A DNA stretch of 64,000 nucleotides from Streptomyces sp. 840.1 (GTDB taxonomy: Bacteria > Actinomycetota > Actinomycetes > Streptomycetales > Streptomycetaceae). The position numbers and the translations under genes were made by a program. This document shows, piece after piece, positions 1 to 7,684 of this stretch. A model generated the notes under the pieces. It was not told the origin of the DNA, ran no database searches, and saw nothing but the letters and a program-made list of their open reading frames with translations. Numbering within the stretch: position 1 is the first letter of the stretch; the number at the start of each line of letters is the position of its first letter. The stretch spans positions 2,237,001-2,301,000 of the forward strand of contig NZ_RJUU01000001.1 in assembly GCF_003751445.1 (NCBI RefSeq), written 5' to 3'.

Positions 1-335
1 AGCCGGTCGAAGTAGGGCACCAGACCGTCGGAGAAGCCGCGCCCGGCGTAGAGATGCGGAATGTCGGAGTAACAGGCGTGGGTGTACTGGGAGCCGGCGC
101 CCTGGAACCAGGCCCAGTTGTAGCAGGGCAGCTTCTGCACCATGCCGAGCGCGAACATCCCCAGTGCGACCAGCGCGACCGCACCCACGGGGGTGAGTGC
201 GGTGGTGCCGAGCCGCGACCAGCGGCCCGACCTCCCGCCGATCAGCTCGCTGCCCGCCGCGGCGATCTCGTCCTCACGCGTGGGCCGTACGACGGGCCGT
301 TCCTGCTGCACGCTCGTGTCCTCTGCACTTGGCAT
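1..335 (-). CDS. Glycosyltransferase 87-like membrane protein, N-terminal part
   Basis: Only the first 111 or so codons are in the window; the gene runs off the left edge. The start is an ATG (MPSAED) with a GGCAGGA-like ribosome site about nine bases upstream; an in-frame ATG nine bases further upstream is possible. A polar cytoplasmic tail of about 45 residues is followed by a membrane segment (VALVALGMFALGMV) and then a loop with CYNW and YFDR motifs. This layout resembles the DUF2029/glycosyltransferase 87 multi-pass proteins that lie beside this penicillin-binding protein in Streptomyces. The substrate cannot be inferred. The family call rests on the N terminus and context only. Confidence 0.55.
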   Translation of the reverse strand, partial: MPSAEDTSVQQERPVVRPTREDEIAAAGSELIGGRSGRWSRLGTTALTPVGAVALVALGMFALGMVQKLPCYNWAWFQGAGSQYTHACYSDIPHLYAGRGFSDGLVPYFDR

Positions 336-366
336 GCCGCACATCCTGCCGTACCGGACTGTGCGA

Positions 367-410
367 ACGACGAGGGCCGCCGCACCGTGTGGTGCGGCGG
401 CCCTCGTCGT
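367..410 (-). terminator. Strong hairpin terminator of the PBP gene
   Basis: A perfect 20-bp stem with the four-base loop gtgt lies between the stop of the penicillin-binding protein gene and the next minus-strand gene. It has no long U-run, as is usual in Streptomyces. It probably ends PBP transcription before the downstream membrane gene. Confidence 0.8.
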
Positions 411-467
411 GGCTGTCGGACTCCCTCGCGCCGGCCTGCCGGCCGGGCTCAGGCCGCTTCCCGGACG

Positions 468-3194
468 CTACCCGGGCGGCCCACCGAAGATGTCGCCGTT
501 GCCCCCGTCGGGGGGCGGACTGGTCCCGCCGGGATCACCGTTGCCCGCCGTCGTCCCGTCCGAGGTGCCGGGCGTACCACCGTTGTCCCCGCCGGTCGTG
601 GTGGGATCGGTGCCGCCGGTCTCCCCGCCGTCGGACGTACCGCCGTTGTCGTTCTGGCAGTTCCAGTCCCAGGTGCCGCAGCTCTCCGTCGGGTCGGGCG
701 TTGTCGACGGCGTGGACGAAGGGCTGGGCGGGGGCGTGTCGGACGGGGTCGTGGACGGGCTCGGCGGCGGTGTGTAGCTGGGCGTCGGCTTGGGGCTGCT
801 CGCGCCGCCTCCGTAGACCTTCTCGCCGATCGGCTCCGCCTTCGGGAAGTCCACGACCTTCTGGCCCTTCATGGCCTCGGCCATGTAGTCGTGCCAGATC
901 TGGGCCGGGAACGAGGCACCGTGGATCTTCTCCTCACCGCCGGTGCCGTACATCTTCTCGAACTTGCGGCCCTTGTGCTTCTCGTTGTCGTCCAGCCGGT
1001 ACATGCTGATCGCCGTCGAGAGCTGCGGGGTGTAGCCGACGAACCAGGCGGAGAGGTTGTCGTCCGTCGTACCCGTCTTGCCCGCCACATCGCGGCCCGG
1101 AATCTTGGCGGGCGTACCCGTACCCTTCTCGACGACGTTCTTGAGCACGTCGGTCACGTTGTCGGCGACGACATTGTCGAAGGCGCGCTTGGTGACCGTC
1201 TCGTGCTGGTAGATCACCTTGCCGAGCTTCTTCACCTGCGTGACCGAGAACGGCTCGCGCTGCTGGCCGCTGGCCGCGAACGTGGCGTACGCGCCGGCCA
1301 TCCGGATCACGCTCGGCGAGGACGTACCGATGGAGAACGACGGAACGTTCGAGTTCGCCATCTGGTCGTCGTCCTTGAGACCGGCCGCCATGGCCGCCTT
1401 CTTGACCTTGTCGGTGCCCACGTCCATGCCCAGCTGGACGTAGGGGGAGTTGGCGGACACCTCCATCGCCTTACGAAGGGTGACGTTGCCCTCGGAGTGG
1501 TTGCCGTCGTTGGTCTGCAGCCACTCCTCGCCCTTCTCATTGGTCCAGATGTCGCCGTTGTACTTCTTGATCTTCAGCCTGTTGTTGCCGTTGTAGATGC
1601 TCAACGGCGAGACCTTCTCGCGCTCCGAGTCGTCCTGGTCCGGGCCGAGCTTGGGGTCCCGTTTGCCGTACTCCATCGCGGCCGCCAGCACGAAGGGCTT
1701 GAAGGTCGAACCCACCGCGGCGCCGGTCGGGTTGGCGTTGTTGGTGTAGTGCTGGGTCGCGTCCTTGCCGCCGTAGATCGCCTTGATGGCGCCGGTCTCC
1801 GGATCGACGGACCCACCACCGAACTGGACGTGCGTGTCCTTGTCCGGGCGCTTCTTGGGGTCGATGTTCTTGTCGTAGACCCGCTTGACCGCCTTGTTCA
1901 GCTGCCCGACCTTCTCCCTGTCGAAGGTCGTGTGGATCTCGTAGCCGCCCTGGTTGAGCATTTCGGGGGTGACGCCTTGGTCGTTATTGGCCAGGAAGTA
2001 CTTCCTGGCGAGCTCGACCATGTAGCCGGTCTGGCCGCCCAGCTGGGCGTCCTTCTTCAGCGGCTTGGGCATCGGGAACTTCTGGTACTTGTCGTGATCG
2101 GCCTTCGACAGCCGGCCGTCCTTGAACTCCTCGTCGAGGATCCACCGCCAGCGCTTCTTCGCCCGGTCCAGGTTCTTCGCCGGCGTCGCCTGCTCCGCGT
2201 CGACGTCCGGAGCACCTGCCGGGTCGTAGTAGCTGGCGCCCTTGAGCAGGGTCGCGAGGAAGGCGCACTCGCTCGGGTCCAGGTCCGTGGCGTCCTTGCC
2301 GTAGTACGTACGGGCCGCCGCCTGGATACCCGAAGCGCCACGCCCGTAGTACGAGACGTTGAGGTACCCGGCCATGACCTCCTTCTTGTTCCCCTGCTCG
2401 CCGACCTTCAGCGTGATGAAGAGCTCCTCGACCTTCCGGCTCAGGGTCTGTTCCTGGGAGAGCCGCGAGTTCTTCACGTACTGCTGCGTGATGGTCGAGC
2501 CACCCTGCGTCTGGCCGCCCTTGGCCATGTTCCACACGGCCCGGCCGATACCCATCGGGTCGATGCCCTTGTCGTGCTCGAAGGACTTGTTCTCCGCCGA
2601 GATGACGGCGTTGCGCATCGCCTCGGGAATCTGCTCGTAGGCGATGACCTGGCGGTTGGCCGCACCACCGGTCGCGACCATCTGCGTGTTGTCCGACCAG
2701 TAGTAGACGTTGTTCTCCGCCTTCGCGGCATCGTTCACCTTGGGCATCGTCACCATCGCGTACGCGATGCTGGCAACGCCCAGCAGAAGGCCCACGAATC
2801 CGATGCACAGGCCGGAGACGAGCTTCCACGACGGCATCCAGCGACGCACACCGCGCTTACCCGCGCGCGGGTAGTCGATGAAGCGCTTCTTGGCCGGGCG
2901 CTGGCTCCCGCGCCCTCGGCCCCTGCCGGGGCCCTCGGCCCCGTCGTCGCCACCGCCCCGGCGCCGCCCTCCGCCGTCGGAACCACCGCGCCCGCCGGAG
3001 CCGCGCTGGGCGGCCCGTCTCGCGGCGGCACGTCCGCCGTACGGGGTGTCCCCGTCGTGCGCATCGGAAGGTGACTCCGCAGTGACGCTGCGTGACGGTT
3101 CCGCGCGGCGTCCTGAGGACTGCTGGGTGGCTCGTCTGGTCGCTGCACGCCCGCCACCTTGCGGCTGCGGCGTTTTGCGACGGTGCTCGCTCAT
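468..3194 (-). CDS. Bifunctional class A penicillin-binding protein
   Basis: 908 residues. It polymerises lipid II (glycosyltransferase 51) and cross-links peptides (transpeptidase) outside the membrane. A basic, glycine/arginine-rich cytoplasmic tail (1-115) precedes one membrane segment (about 124-148). The glycosyltransferase domain shows ENKSFEHDKG with catalytic Glu201, GGSTITQQYVKN (231-242) and RKVEELFI (253-260). The usual second residue of the first motif, Asp, is Asn here. The transpeptidase has S496-TFK, S580-AN and K706-TGT. The last 110 residues or so are a Pro/Ser/Thr/Gly-rich disordered tail. The ATG start has GAGGAG ten bases upstream. It corresponds to the PonA-type PBP found here in S. 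coelicolor. Confidence 0.93.
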   Translation of the reverse strand: MSEHRRKTPQPQGGGRAATRRATQQSSGRRAEPSRSVTAESPSDAHDGDTPYGGRAAARRAAQRGSGGRGGSDGGGRRRGGGDDGAEGPGRGRGRGSQRPAKKRFIDYPRAGKRGVRRWMPSWKLVSGLCIGFVGLLLGVASIAYAMVTMPKVNDAAKAENNVYYWSDNTQMVATGGAANRQVIAYEQIPEAMRNAVISAENKSFEHDKGIDPMGIGRAVWNMAKGGQTQGGSTITQQYVKNSRLSQEQTLSRKVEELFITLKVGEQGNKKEVMAGYLNVSYYGRGASGIQAAARTYYGKDATDLDPSECAFLATLLKGASYYDPAGAPDVDAEQATPAKNLDRAKKRWRWILDEEFKDGRLSKADHDKYQKFPMPKPLKKDAQLGGQTGYMVELARKYFLANNDQGVTPEMLNQGGYEIHTTFDREKVGQLNKAVKRVYDKNIDPKKRPDKDTHVQFGGGSVDPETGAIKAIYGGKDATQHYTNNANPTGAAVGSTFKPFVLAAAMEYGKRDPKLGPDQDDSEREKVSPLSIYNGNNRLKIKKYNGDIWTNEKGEEWLQTNDGNHSEGNVTLRKAMEVSANSPYVQLGMDVGTDKVKKAAMAAGLKDDDQMANSNVPSFSIGTSSPSVIRMAGAYATFAASGQQREPFSVTQVKKLGKVIYQHETVTKRAFDNVVADNVTDVLKNVVEKGTGTPAKIPGRDVAGKTGTTDDNLSAWFVGYTPQLSTAISMYRLDDNEKHKGRKFEKMYGTGGEEKIHGASFPAQIWHDYMAEAMKGQKVVDFPKAEPIGEKVYGGGASSPKPTPSYTPPPSPSTTPSDTPPPSPSSTPSTTPDPTESCGTWDWNCQNDNGGTSDGGETGGTDPTTTGGDNGGTPGTSDGTTAGNGDPGGTSPPPDGGNGDIFGGPPG

Positions 3195-3595
3195 CGAACG
3201 ACTACTCCTCGGGCAGGCGAGAACGCCTGGAAGCGGCAGTTGAGATCCGGTCCCCCCGAATTACGGACCAGCCCTGCGACGGGCACGTCCGCAGCGCGTC
3301 CGGTCAGTCCGCGAAGACTGACGCGGTCGGGCGTCACACGGTTCCCGGTGGTCTGCATGCCGGACAGACTACGCACGGTCAAAACCCTCCTTGGACCGAA
3401 CTTCACCTCAAATTACGCAAGTCGGTTCCTAAGAATTAGTGATGTGACGCCGTTCACTAAGGCCCCCCTTGCCCCAGCAGAGACTCCGATCTATCGTGCT
3501 GATGTATCGAGTCGATACATCAGCTCGGTACATCGGCCCGGCATACCAGCCCGGCGCAGGGACGGACGAGGCACTCGGAGAAGGAGGAGGCGAGG
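3195..3595. other. Divergent intergenic region between the PBP gene and padR
   Basis: This 401-base region must hold the promoters of the leftward PBP gene and the rightward padR gene. It is locally less G+C-rich around 3395-3530. Apart from the palindromic operator candidate listed separately, I see no gene or convincing -35/-10 pair. Confidence 0.6.
3498..3524. promoter_or_regulatory. 27-bp perfect palindrome, likely PadR operator
   Basis: Two 13-base arms (GCTGATGTATCGA and its exact complement) flank a central G at 3511. The core contains ATGT...ACAT halves, the type of site bound by PadR-family repressors. It lies about 70 bases upstream of the padR TTG start, consistent with autoregulation of padR and the following inositol synthase gene. 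Perfect dyad symmetry is seen directly; binding is inferred. Confidence 0.75.
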
Positions 3596-4300
3596 TTGAG
3601 CAGACGCTCCGGCATCCTTGAGTTCGCTGTCCTCGGACTGCTCCGCGAGTCCCCGATGCACGGCTACGAGCTGCGTAAACGCCTCAACACATCGCTGGGG
3701 ATCTTCCGTGCCTTCAGCTACGGGACCCTCTATCCCTGCCTCAAGACGCTGGTCGCCAACGGCTGGTTGATCGAGGAGCCGGGAAACGCTCCACCGGACC
3801 TTCCGACCGGCTCCGGCCGGGCGGCGGCGCCTTCCTCTTCTCTGGCAGGGCGCCGCGCCAAGATCGTCTACCGATTGACGGCGGAAGGTAAGGAGCACTT
3901 CGAGGAGCTGCTCTCGCAAACCGGCCCCGACTCCTGGGAGGACGAGCACTTCGCTGCTCGTTTCGCCTTCTTCGGACAGACGGAGCGCGAGGTGCGGATG
4001 CGGGTGCTGGAAGGCCGTCGCAGCCGGCTGGAGGAGCGTCTCGAGAAGATGAGCGCCTCTCTGGCCCGCACCCGTGAGCGTCTCGACGACTACACACTTG
4101 AGCTTCAGCGACACGGCATGGAGTCCGTGGAGCGCGAAGTGCGCTGGCTGAACGAGCTCATCGAGAGCGAGCGGTCGGGACGGGATCAGCGACGATCCTC
4201 GCCCGAGGGCTCAGCTCAGCAGAACACCGCAGGAGAGCCGGACGGCCTGCCCCGGCGGGGTAACAACCCGCCGGATCCGTCCGGCGACACCGCCAAGTGA
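3596..4300 (+). CDS. PadR-family transcriptional regulator
   Basis: 234 residues from a TTG start preceded by GGAGGAGG. The N-terminal winged helix has the PadR signature: [20 protein letters not shown], then [20 protein letters not shown]-terminal coiled region (about 95-190) resembles the Vir_act_alpha_C domain used for dimerisation. An insertion of about 25 residues ([20 protein letters not shown]) interrupts the wing. It lies directly upstream of, and probably co-transcribed with, inositol-3-phosphate synthase. The 27-bp palindrome upstream is the likely autoregulatory site. The effector is unknown. Confidence 0.88.
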   Translation: MSRRSGILEFAVLGLLRESPMHGYELRKRLNTSLGIFRAFSYGTLYPCLKTLVANGWLIEEPGNAPPDLPTGSGRAAAPSSSLAGRRAKIVYRLTAEGKEHFEELLSQTGPDSWEDEHFAARFAFFGQTEREVRMRVLEGRRSRLEERLEKMSASLARTRERLDDYTLELQRHGMESVEREVRWLNELIESERSGRDQRRSSPEGSAQQNTAGEPDGLPRRGNNPPDPSGDTAK

Positions 4301-4327
4301 GGTCCCCGCAGATCCGCGGGGACCTCA
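4298..4327 (+). terminator. Hairpin between padR and ino1
   Basis: A 12-bp perfect stem (TGAGGTCCCCGC and complement) with loop AGATCC starts at the padR stop codon. It could terminate part of the padR transcript, attenuate ino1 or stabilise the ino1 message. It lies only 35 bases ahead of the ino1 start, so attenuation is as likely as full termination. Confidence 0.55.
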
Positions 4328-4362
4328 TCAGGAACATCCATTACACACAGGGAGCAACCGGA

Positions 4363-5445
4363 ATGGGTTCGGTTCGCGTAGCCATCGTCGGCGTGGGCAA
4401 CTGCGCCGCCTCGCTGGTCCAGGGCGTCGAGTACTACAAGGACGCCGATCCGGCCGGCAAGGTGCCCGGCCTGATGCACGTCCAGTTCGGCGAATACCAC
4501 GTACGGGACGTCGAGTTCGTCGCCGCCTTCGACGTCGACGCGAAGAAGGTCGGCCTCGACCTCTCGGACGCCATCGGCGCCAGCGAGAACAACACCATCA
4601 AGCTCTGCGACGTGCCGAACGCCGGACTGACCGTCCAGCGCGGCCACACCCACGACGGGCTCGGCAAGTACTACCGCGAGACCATCGAGGAGTCGACCGA
4701 GGCCCCGGTCGACATCGTCCAGATCCTCAAGGACCGCAAGGTCGACGTCCTGGTCTGCTACCTGCCCGTCGGCTCCGAGGTCGCTGCGAAGTTCTACGCG
4801 CAGTGCGCCATCGACGCCAAGGTCGCGTTCGTCAACGCCCTCCCGGTCTTCATCGCCGGCACCAAGGAGTGGGCGGACAAGTTCACCGAGGCCGGTGTCC
4901 CGATCGTCGGCGACGACATCAAGTCGCAGGTCGGCGCCACCATCACGCACCGCGTGATGGCGAAGCTGTTCGAGGACCGGGGCGTCGTCCTGGACCGCAC
5001 CATGCAGCTGAACGTCGGCGGCAACATGGACTTCAAGAACATGCTCGAGCGTGAGCGCCTCGAGTCCAAGAAGATCTCCAAGACGCAGGCCGTCACCTCG
5101 CAGATCCGTGACCGCGAGCTCGGTGCGGACAACGTCCACATCGGCCCGTCGGACTACGTGGCCTGGCTGGACGACCGCAAGTGGGCGTACGTGCGCCTCG
5201 AGGGCCGCGCCTTCGGTGACGTTCCGCTGAACCTGGAGTACAAGCTCGAGGTCTGGGACTCCCCGAACTCGGCCGGTGTCATCATCGACGCCGTCCGCGC
5301 TGCGAAGATCGCCAAGGACCGCGGCATCGGTGGCCCGATCCTCTCCGCGTCCTCGTACTTCATGAAGTCCCCGCCGGTCCAGTACTTCGACGACGAGGCC
5401 CGCGAGAACGTCGAGAAGTTCATCCGGGGCGACGTCTCCAACTGA
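4363..5445 (+). CDS. ino1: Inositol-3-phosphate synthase
   Basis: 360 residues. Converts glucose 6-phosphate to 1L-myo-inositol 1-phosphate with NAD, the first step toward phosphatidylinositol and mycothiol in actinobacteria. The N terminus is a Rossmann nucleotide-binding motif ([16 protein letters not shown]). Later blocks such as [12 protein letters not shown] and [10 protein letters not shown] are typical of the family, and the length matches the short actinobacterial form. The ATG is chosen because GGGAG lies eight bases upstream and the Rossmann strand begins at residue 2. An in-frame GTG at 4297 would overlap padR and the hairpin and is less likely. Confidence 0.95.
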   Translation: MGSVRVAIVGVGNCAASLVQGVEYYKDADPAGKVPGLMHVQFGEYHVRDVEFVAAFDVDAKKVGLDLSDAIGASENNTIKLCDVPNAGLTVQRGHTHDGLGKYYRETIEESTEAPVDIVQILKDRKVDVLVCYLPVGSEVAAKFYAQCAIDAKVAFVNALPVFIAGTKEWADKFTEAGVPIVGDDIKSQVGATITHRVMAKLFEDRGVVLDRTMQLNVGGNMDFKNMLERERLESKKISKTQAVTSQIRDRELGADNVHIGPSDYVAWLDDRKWAYVRLEGRAFGDVPLNLEYKLEVWDSPNSAGVIIDAVRAAKIAKDRGIGGPILSASSYFMKSPPVQYFDDEARENVEKFIRGDVSN

Positions 5446-5458
5446 CGCCGCCTGCGTA

Positions 5459-5500
5459 GGGCCTCCTCTCCGGTTCAGGCCGAATCCGGCCAGGAGGCCC
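5459..5500 (+). terminator. Hairpin after ino1
   Basis: GGGCCTCCT at 5459-5467 pairs with AGGAGGCCC at 5492-5500, with further pairing inside the loop (CCGG...CCGG). It begins 13 bases after the ino1 stop and is the first of two tandem terminator-like structures. Confidence 0.7.
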
Positions 5501-5553
5501 CGGTTGCGCCGGCGCGGCACAGCCGGGAGCGGTGACGCTCCCGGGCTCCGCAC

Positions 5554-5594
5554 CGTTGAGGGTCCCCGGGCAATCCGCCCGGGGACCCTCAACG
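5554..5594. terminator. 18-bp perfect hairpin between ino1 and the MFS gene
   Basis: CGTTGAGGGTCCCCGGGC (5554-5571) and its exact complement (5577-5594) enclose the loop aatcc. This should be a strong terminator. It ends 18 bases before the MFS ATG, so little room is left for an MFS promoter and leader downstream of it. Confidence 0.8.
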
Positions 5595-5612
5595 TATGTG
5601 ACCCTTGCTCCC

Positions 5613-6881
5613 ATGCCCGTCGTGCGCGACCTGCGCGTTCTCCTGCGCCTTCGGAACTTCCGCCGCCTGCTGGCCGTACGGGTGCTGTCCCAGTCGGCCG
5701 ACGGCGTCTATCAGGTGGCGCTCGCGACACACGTGGTCTTCTCCCCGGAGAAACAGACATCGGCGGGCGCCATCGCCTCCGCCATGGCCGTGCTGCTGCT
5801 GCCCTACTCGCTCATCGGGCCGTTCGCCGGAGTACTCCTGGACCGCTGGCCCCGCCGCCAGGTCTTCCTCTACGGCAACCTGCTGCGCGCCGGACTCGCG
5901 TGCTGCACGGCGCTCCTGATCCTCGGCTCCGCACCGGACTGGCTCTTCTACGCCTCGGCCCTGTGCGTCACCGCCGTCAACCGCTTCGTCCTGGCCGGCC
6001 TCTCCGCCGCGCTGCCACGCGTCGTCGACCGGGAACGGCTGGTCCTTGCCAACTCCCTCTCCCCGACCGCGGGCACCCTCGCCGCGACGGCGGGCGGCGG
6101 CCTCGCCTTCGTCGTACGGCTGCTGCTGGCGGACTCCGACGCGGCGGTGGTGCTGCTGGGCGCGGCTCTTTACCTCGCCTCGGCGGTGGCGTCCCTGACC
6201 CTTGCCGCCGGACTCCTCGGACCGGAGCGGGGCAGCAGCCCGCTCCCGCTGCGCAGGGCTCTGGCCACGACCGCCCGCGGCCTGGGCGCCGGGCTGCGCC
6301 ATCTGGCGGAACGCGAGCACGCCGCACGGGCGCTGGCCGCCATAACGGTGATCCGCTTCTGCTACGGGGCGCTGACGGTGACGGTCCTGATGCTGTGCCG
6401 GTACGCCTGGGCGGACACCGAGTCGCACGGACTGGCGCTGCTCGGGCTCGCGGTGGGGGTGTCGGGTGCGGGGTTCTTCGCCGCGGCGGTGCTGTCTCCC
6501 TGGGCCGTGGCACGGCTCGGCCGCTTCCGCTGGATGACGGTGTGCTCGGCGGCCGCAGCCGTCCTCGTGCCGGCGCTGGGACTGTGGTTCACCCCCACAC
6601 CGATGCTCGTCGCCGCCTTCGTGCTCGGGCTCGTCACCCAGGGCGCGAAGATCGCGACGGACACGGTGGTGCAGACCTCGGTGGACGACGCCTTCCGCGG
6701 CCGGGTGTTCTCGCTCTACGACGTGCTGTTCAACGTGGCCTTCGTCGGCGCGGCCGGCGCCGCCGCCCTCATGCTGCCTCCTGACGGCAGGTCGGCCGCA
6801 GTCGTGATCGGAGTGGCCGCGCTCTACGCCCTGGTGGCCATGACCCTGTTCCGCTGGAGCCGAGCCGGTGAGGTCGTATAG
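5613..6881 (+). CDS. Major facilitator superfamily transporter
   Basis: About 422 residues with 10-12 hydrophobic segments and the MFS motif between helices 2 and 3 (GVLLDRWPRRQVFLYGNLLR). Substrate unknown; the layout resembles actinobacterial drug-efflux-type MFS proteins. The ATG (MPVVRDLRVLL) begins just ahead of the first conserved segment. A GTG 15 bases upstream is possible. Neither has a clear ribosome site, so the message may be leaderless. The strong hairpin immediately upstream suggests transcription starts within a few bases of the start codon or reads through from ino1. Confidence 0.85.
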   Translation: MPVVRDLRVLLRLRNFRRLLAVRVLSQSADGVYQVALATHVVFSPEKQTSAGAIASAMAVLLLPYSLIGPFAGVLLDRWPRRQVFLYGNLLRAGLACCTALLILGSAPDWLFYASALCVTAVNRFVLAGLSAALPRVVDRERLVLANSLSPTAGTLAATAGGGLAFVVRLLLADSDAAVVLLGAALYLASAVASLTLAAGLLGPERGSSPLPLRRALATTARGLGAGLRHLAEREHAARALAAITVIRFCYGALTVTVLMLCRYAWADTESHGLALLGLAVGVSGAGFFAAAVLSPWAVARLGRFRWMTVCSAAAAVLVPALGLWFTPTPMLVAAFVLGLVTQGAKIATDTVVQTSVDDAFRGRVFSLYDVLFNVAFVGAAGAAALMLPPDGRSAAVVIGVAALYALVAMTLFRWSRAGEVV

Positions 6882-6929
6882 CGTGCGCGCGTCAAAAGAA
6901 AACTGTGCATGATTCACGGGGGAACGCGC

Positions 6930-7547
6930 ATGACCTATCCGCCTCAGCAGGGCCCTGGACCATACGGGCAGCAGCCTCCCCAACAGCCCTACCCGCAGCA
7001 GCAACAGCCCGGATACGGCTACCCCCAGCAGCAGCCGGCGTACGGCTCGCCGCAGCAGCAGGGATACGGCTCGCCACAGCAGCCCTACCCGCCGCATCAG
7101 GGGCAGCAGCCCTGGGGCGGCCAGCCCGGCGGCCCGGCCCCACAGGGTATGCCGCCCCAGGGGATGCCCCCGCAGGGCCCGCCGCAGAACATGTCCGGCG
7201 GCAAGAAGGCCTTCCTCGCGGTGCGCAACATCATCATCATCGTGGTGGCCCTCGGCGCGCTGGCAGGGCTCAAGTTCGGCTGGGACAAGATATTCGAGTC
7301 CGACGCCAAGGCCGCAGCGGTCGGCGACTGCCTGGAGAACAAGGGCACCAACCTCAGCCCGGACATGGAATCCGCTGACTGCGATTCGAATGCCGCCGAG
7401 TTCAGGGTTGCCGCAGTGCACGACGACTCCTCCGACACCGATCTCTGCGATGCGGAGAAGTACGTCGCGTACACCGAGACCTCCGGCAGCCGGAAGAGCC
7501 GGAGCAGCGTGGTGCTCTGCCTCATGCCGATCAAGCCGGGGGGCTGA
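6930..7547 (+). CDS. LppU/SCO3897-like membrane protein
   Basis: 205 residues. The first 85 or so are a low-complexity Pro/Gln/Gly/Tyr cytoplasmic tail (repeats such as PYPQQQQ, YGSPQQ and GMPPQ). One membrane segment follows (NIIIIVVALGALAGLKFGW), then an outside domain of about 110 residues. That domain has four cysteines (GDCLENKG, ESADCDSN, DTDLCDAEK, VVLCLMP) probably forming two disulfides. The start ATG has GGGGGA six bases upstream. The family call comes from the recognised arrangement; function is unknown. Confidence 0.75.
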   Translation: MTYPPQQGPGPYGQQPPQQPYPQQQQPGYGYPQQQPAYGSPQQQGYGSPQQPYPPHQGQQPWGGQPGGPAPQGMPPQGMPPQGPPQNMSGGKKAFLAVRNIIIIVVALGALAGLKFGWDKIFESDAKAAAVGDCLENKGTNLSPDMESADCDSNAAEFRVAAVHDDSSDTDLCDAEKYVAYTETSGSRKSRSSVVLCLMPIKPGG

Positions 7548-7573
7548 TCCTCCGGTTCGGGAAGCGAGACGGA

Positions 7574-7611
7574 TCGAGGGGCGCTGTTTCACGTGAAACA
7601 GCGCCCCTCGA
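7574..7611. promoter_or_regulatory. parS site 1 inside a 38-bp palindromic terminator
   Basis: The core GTTTCACGTGAAAC at 7586-7599 is a perfect Streptomyces-type parS, the centromere-like site bound by ParB. It is the centre of a 38-bp perfect palindrome whose outer arms are GC-rich, so the RNA would also form a terminator-like hairpin. It lies between the convergent LppU-like and pcnA genes. Confidence 0.9.
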
Positions 7612-7621
7612 CATACGCTTC

Positions 7622-7653
7622 GCCGGTCATGTTTCACGTGAAACATGACCGGC
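7622..7653. promoter_or_regulatory. parS site 2 inside a 32-bp palindrome
   Basis: The second parS core (GTTTCACGTGAAAC, 7631-7644) is centred in a 32-bp perfect palindrome with outer arms GCCGGTCAT and complement. It lies 45 bases from parS site 1. Together the two could terminate transcription from both sides and form a paired ParB-loading site. Confidence 0.9.
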
Positions 7654-7684
7654 AGCCATCACAGCCATAGCGGCTTCGCGAGGC

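Noticed and set aside
468..3074. A 1,006-codon open frame on the plus strand opposite the PBP gene.
   Set aside because: It is Arg/Val/Leu/Gly-rich with no domain, and the minus strand has clear PBP motifs. High G+C DNA gives long antisense frames.
5589..7646. A long minus-strand frame starting MFHVKH at a parS site.
   Set aside because: The FHVK peptide is only the translation of parS. The rest is antisense to the MFS and LppU-like genes.
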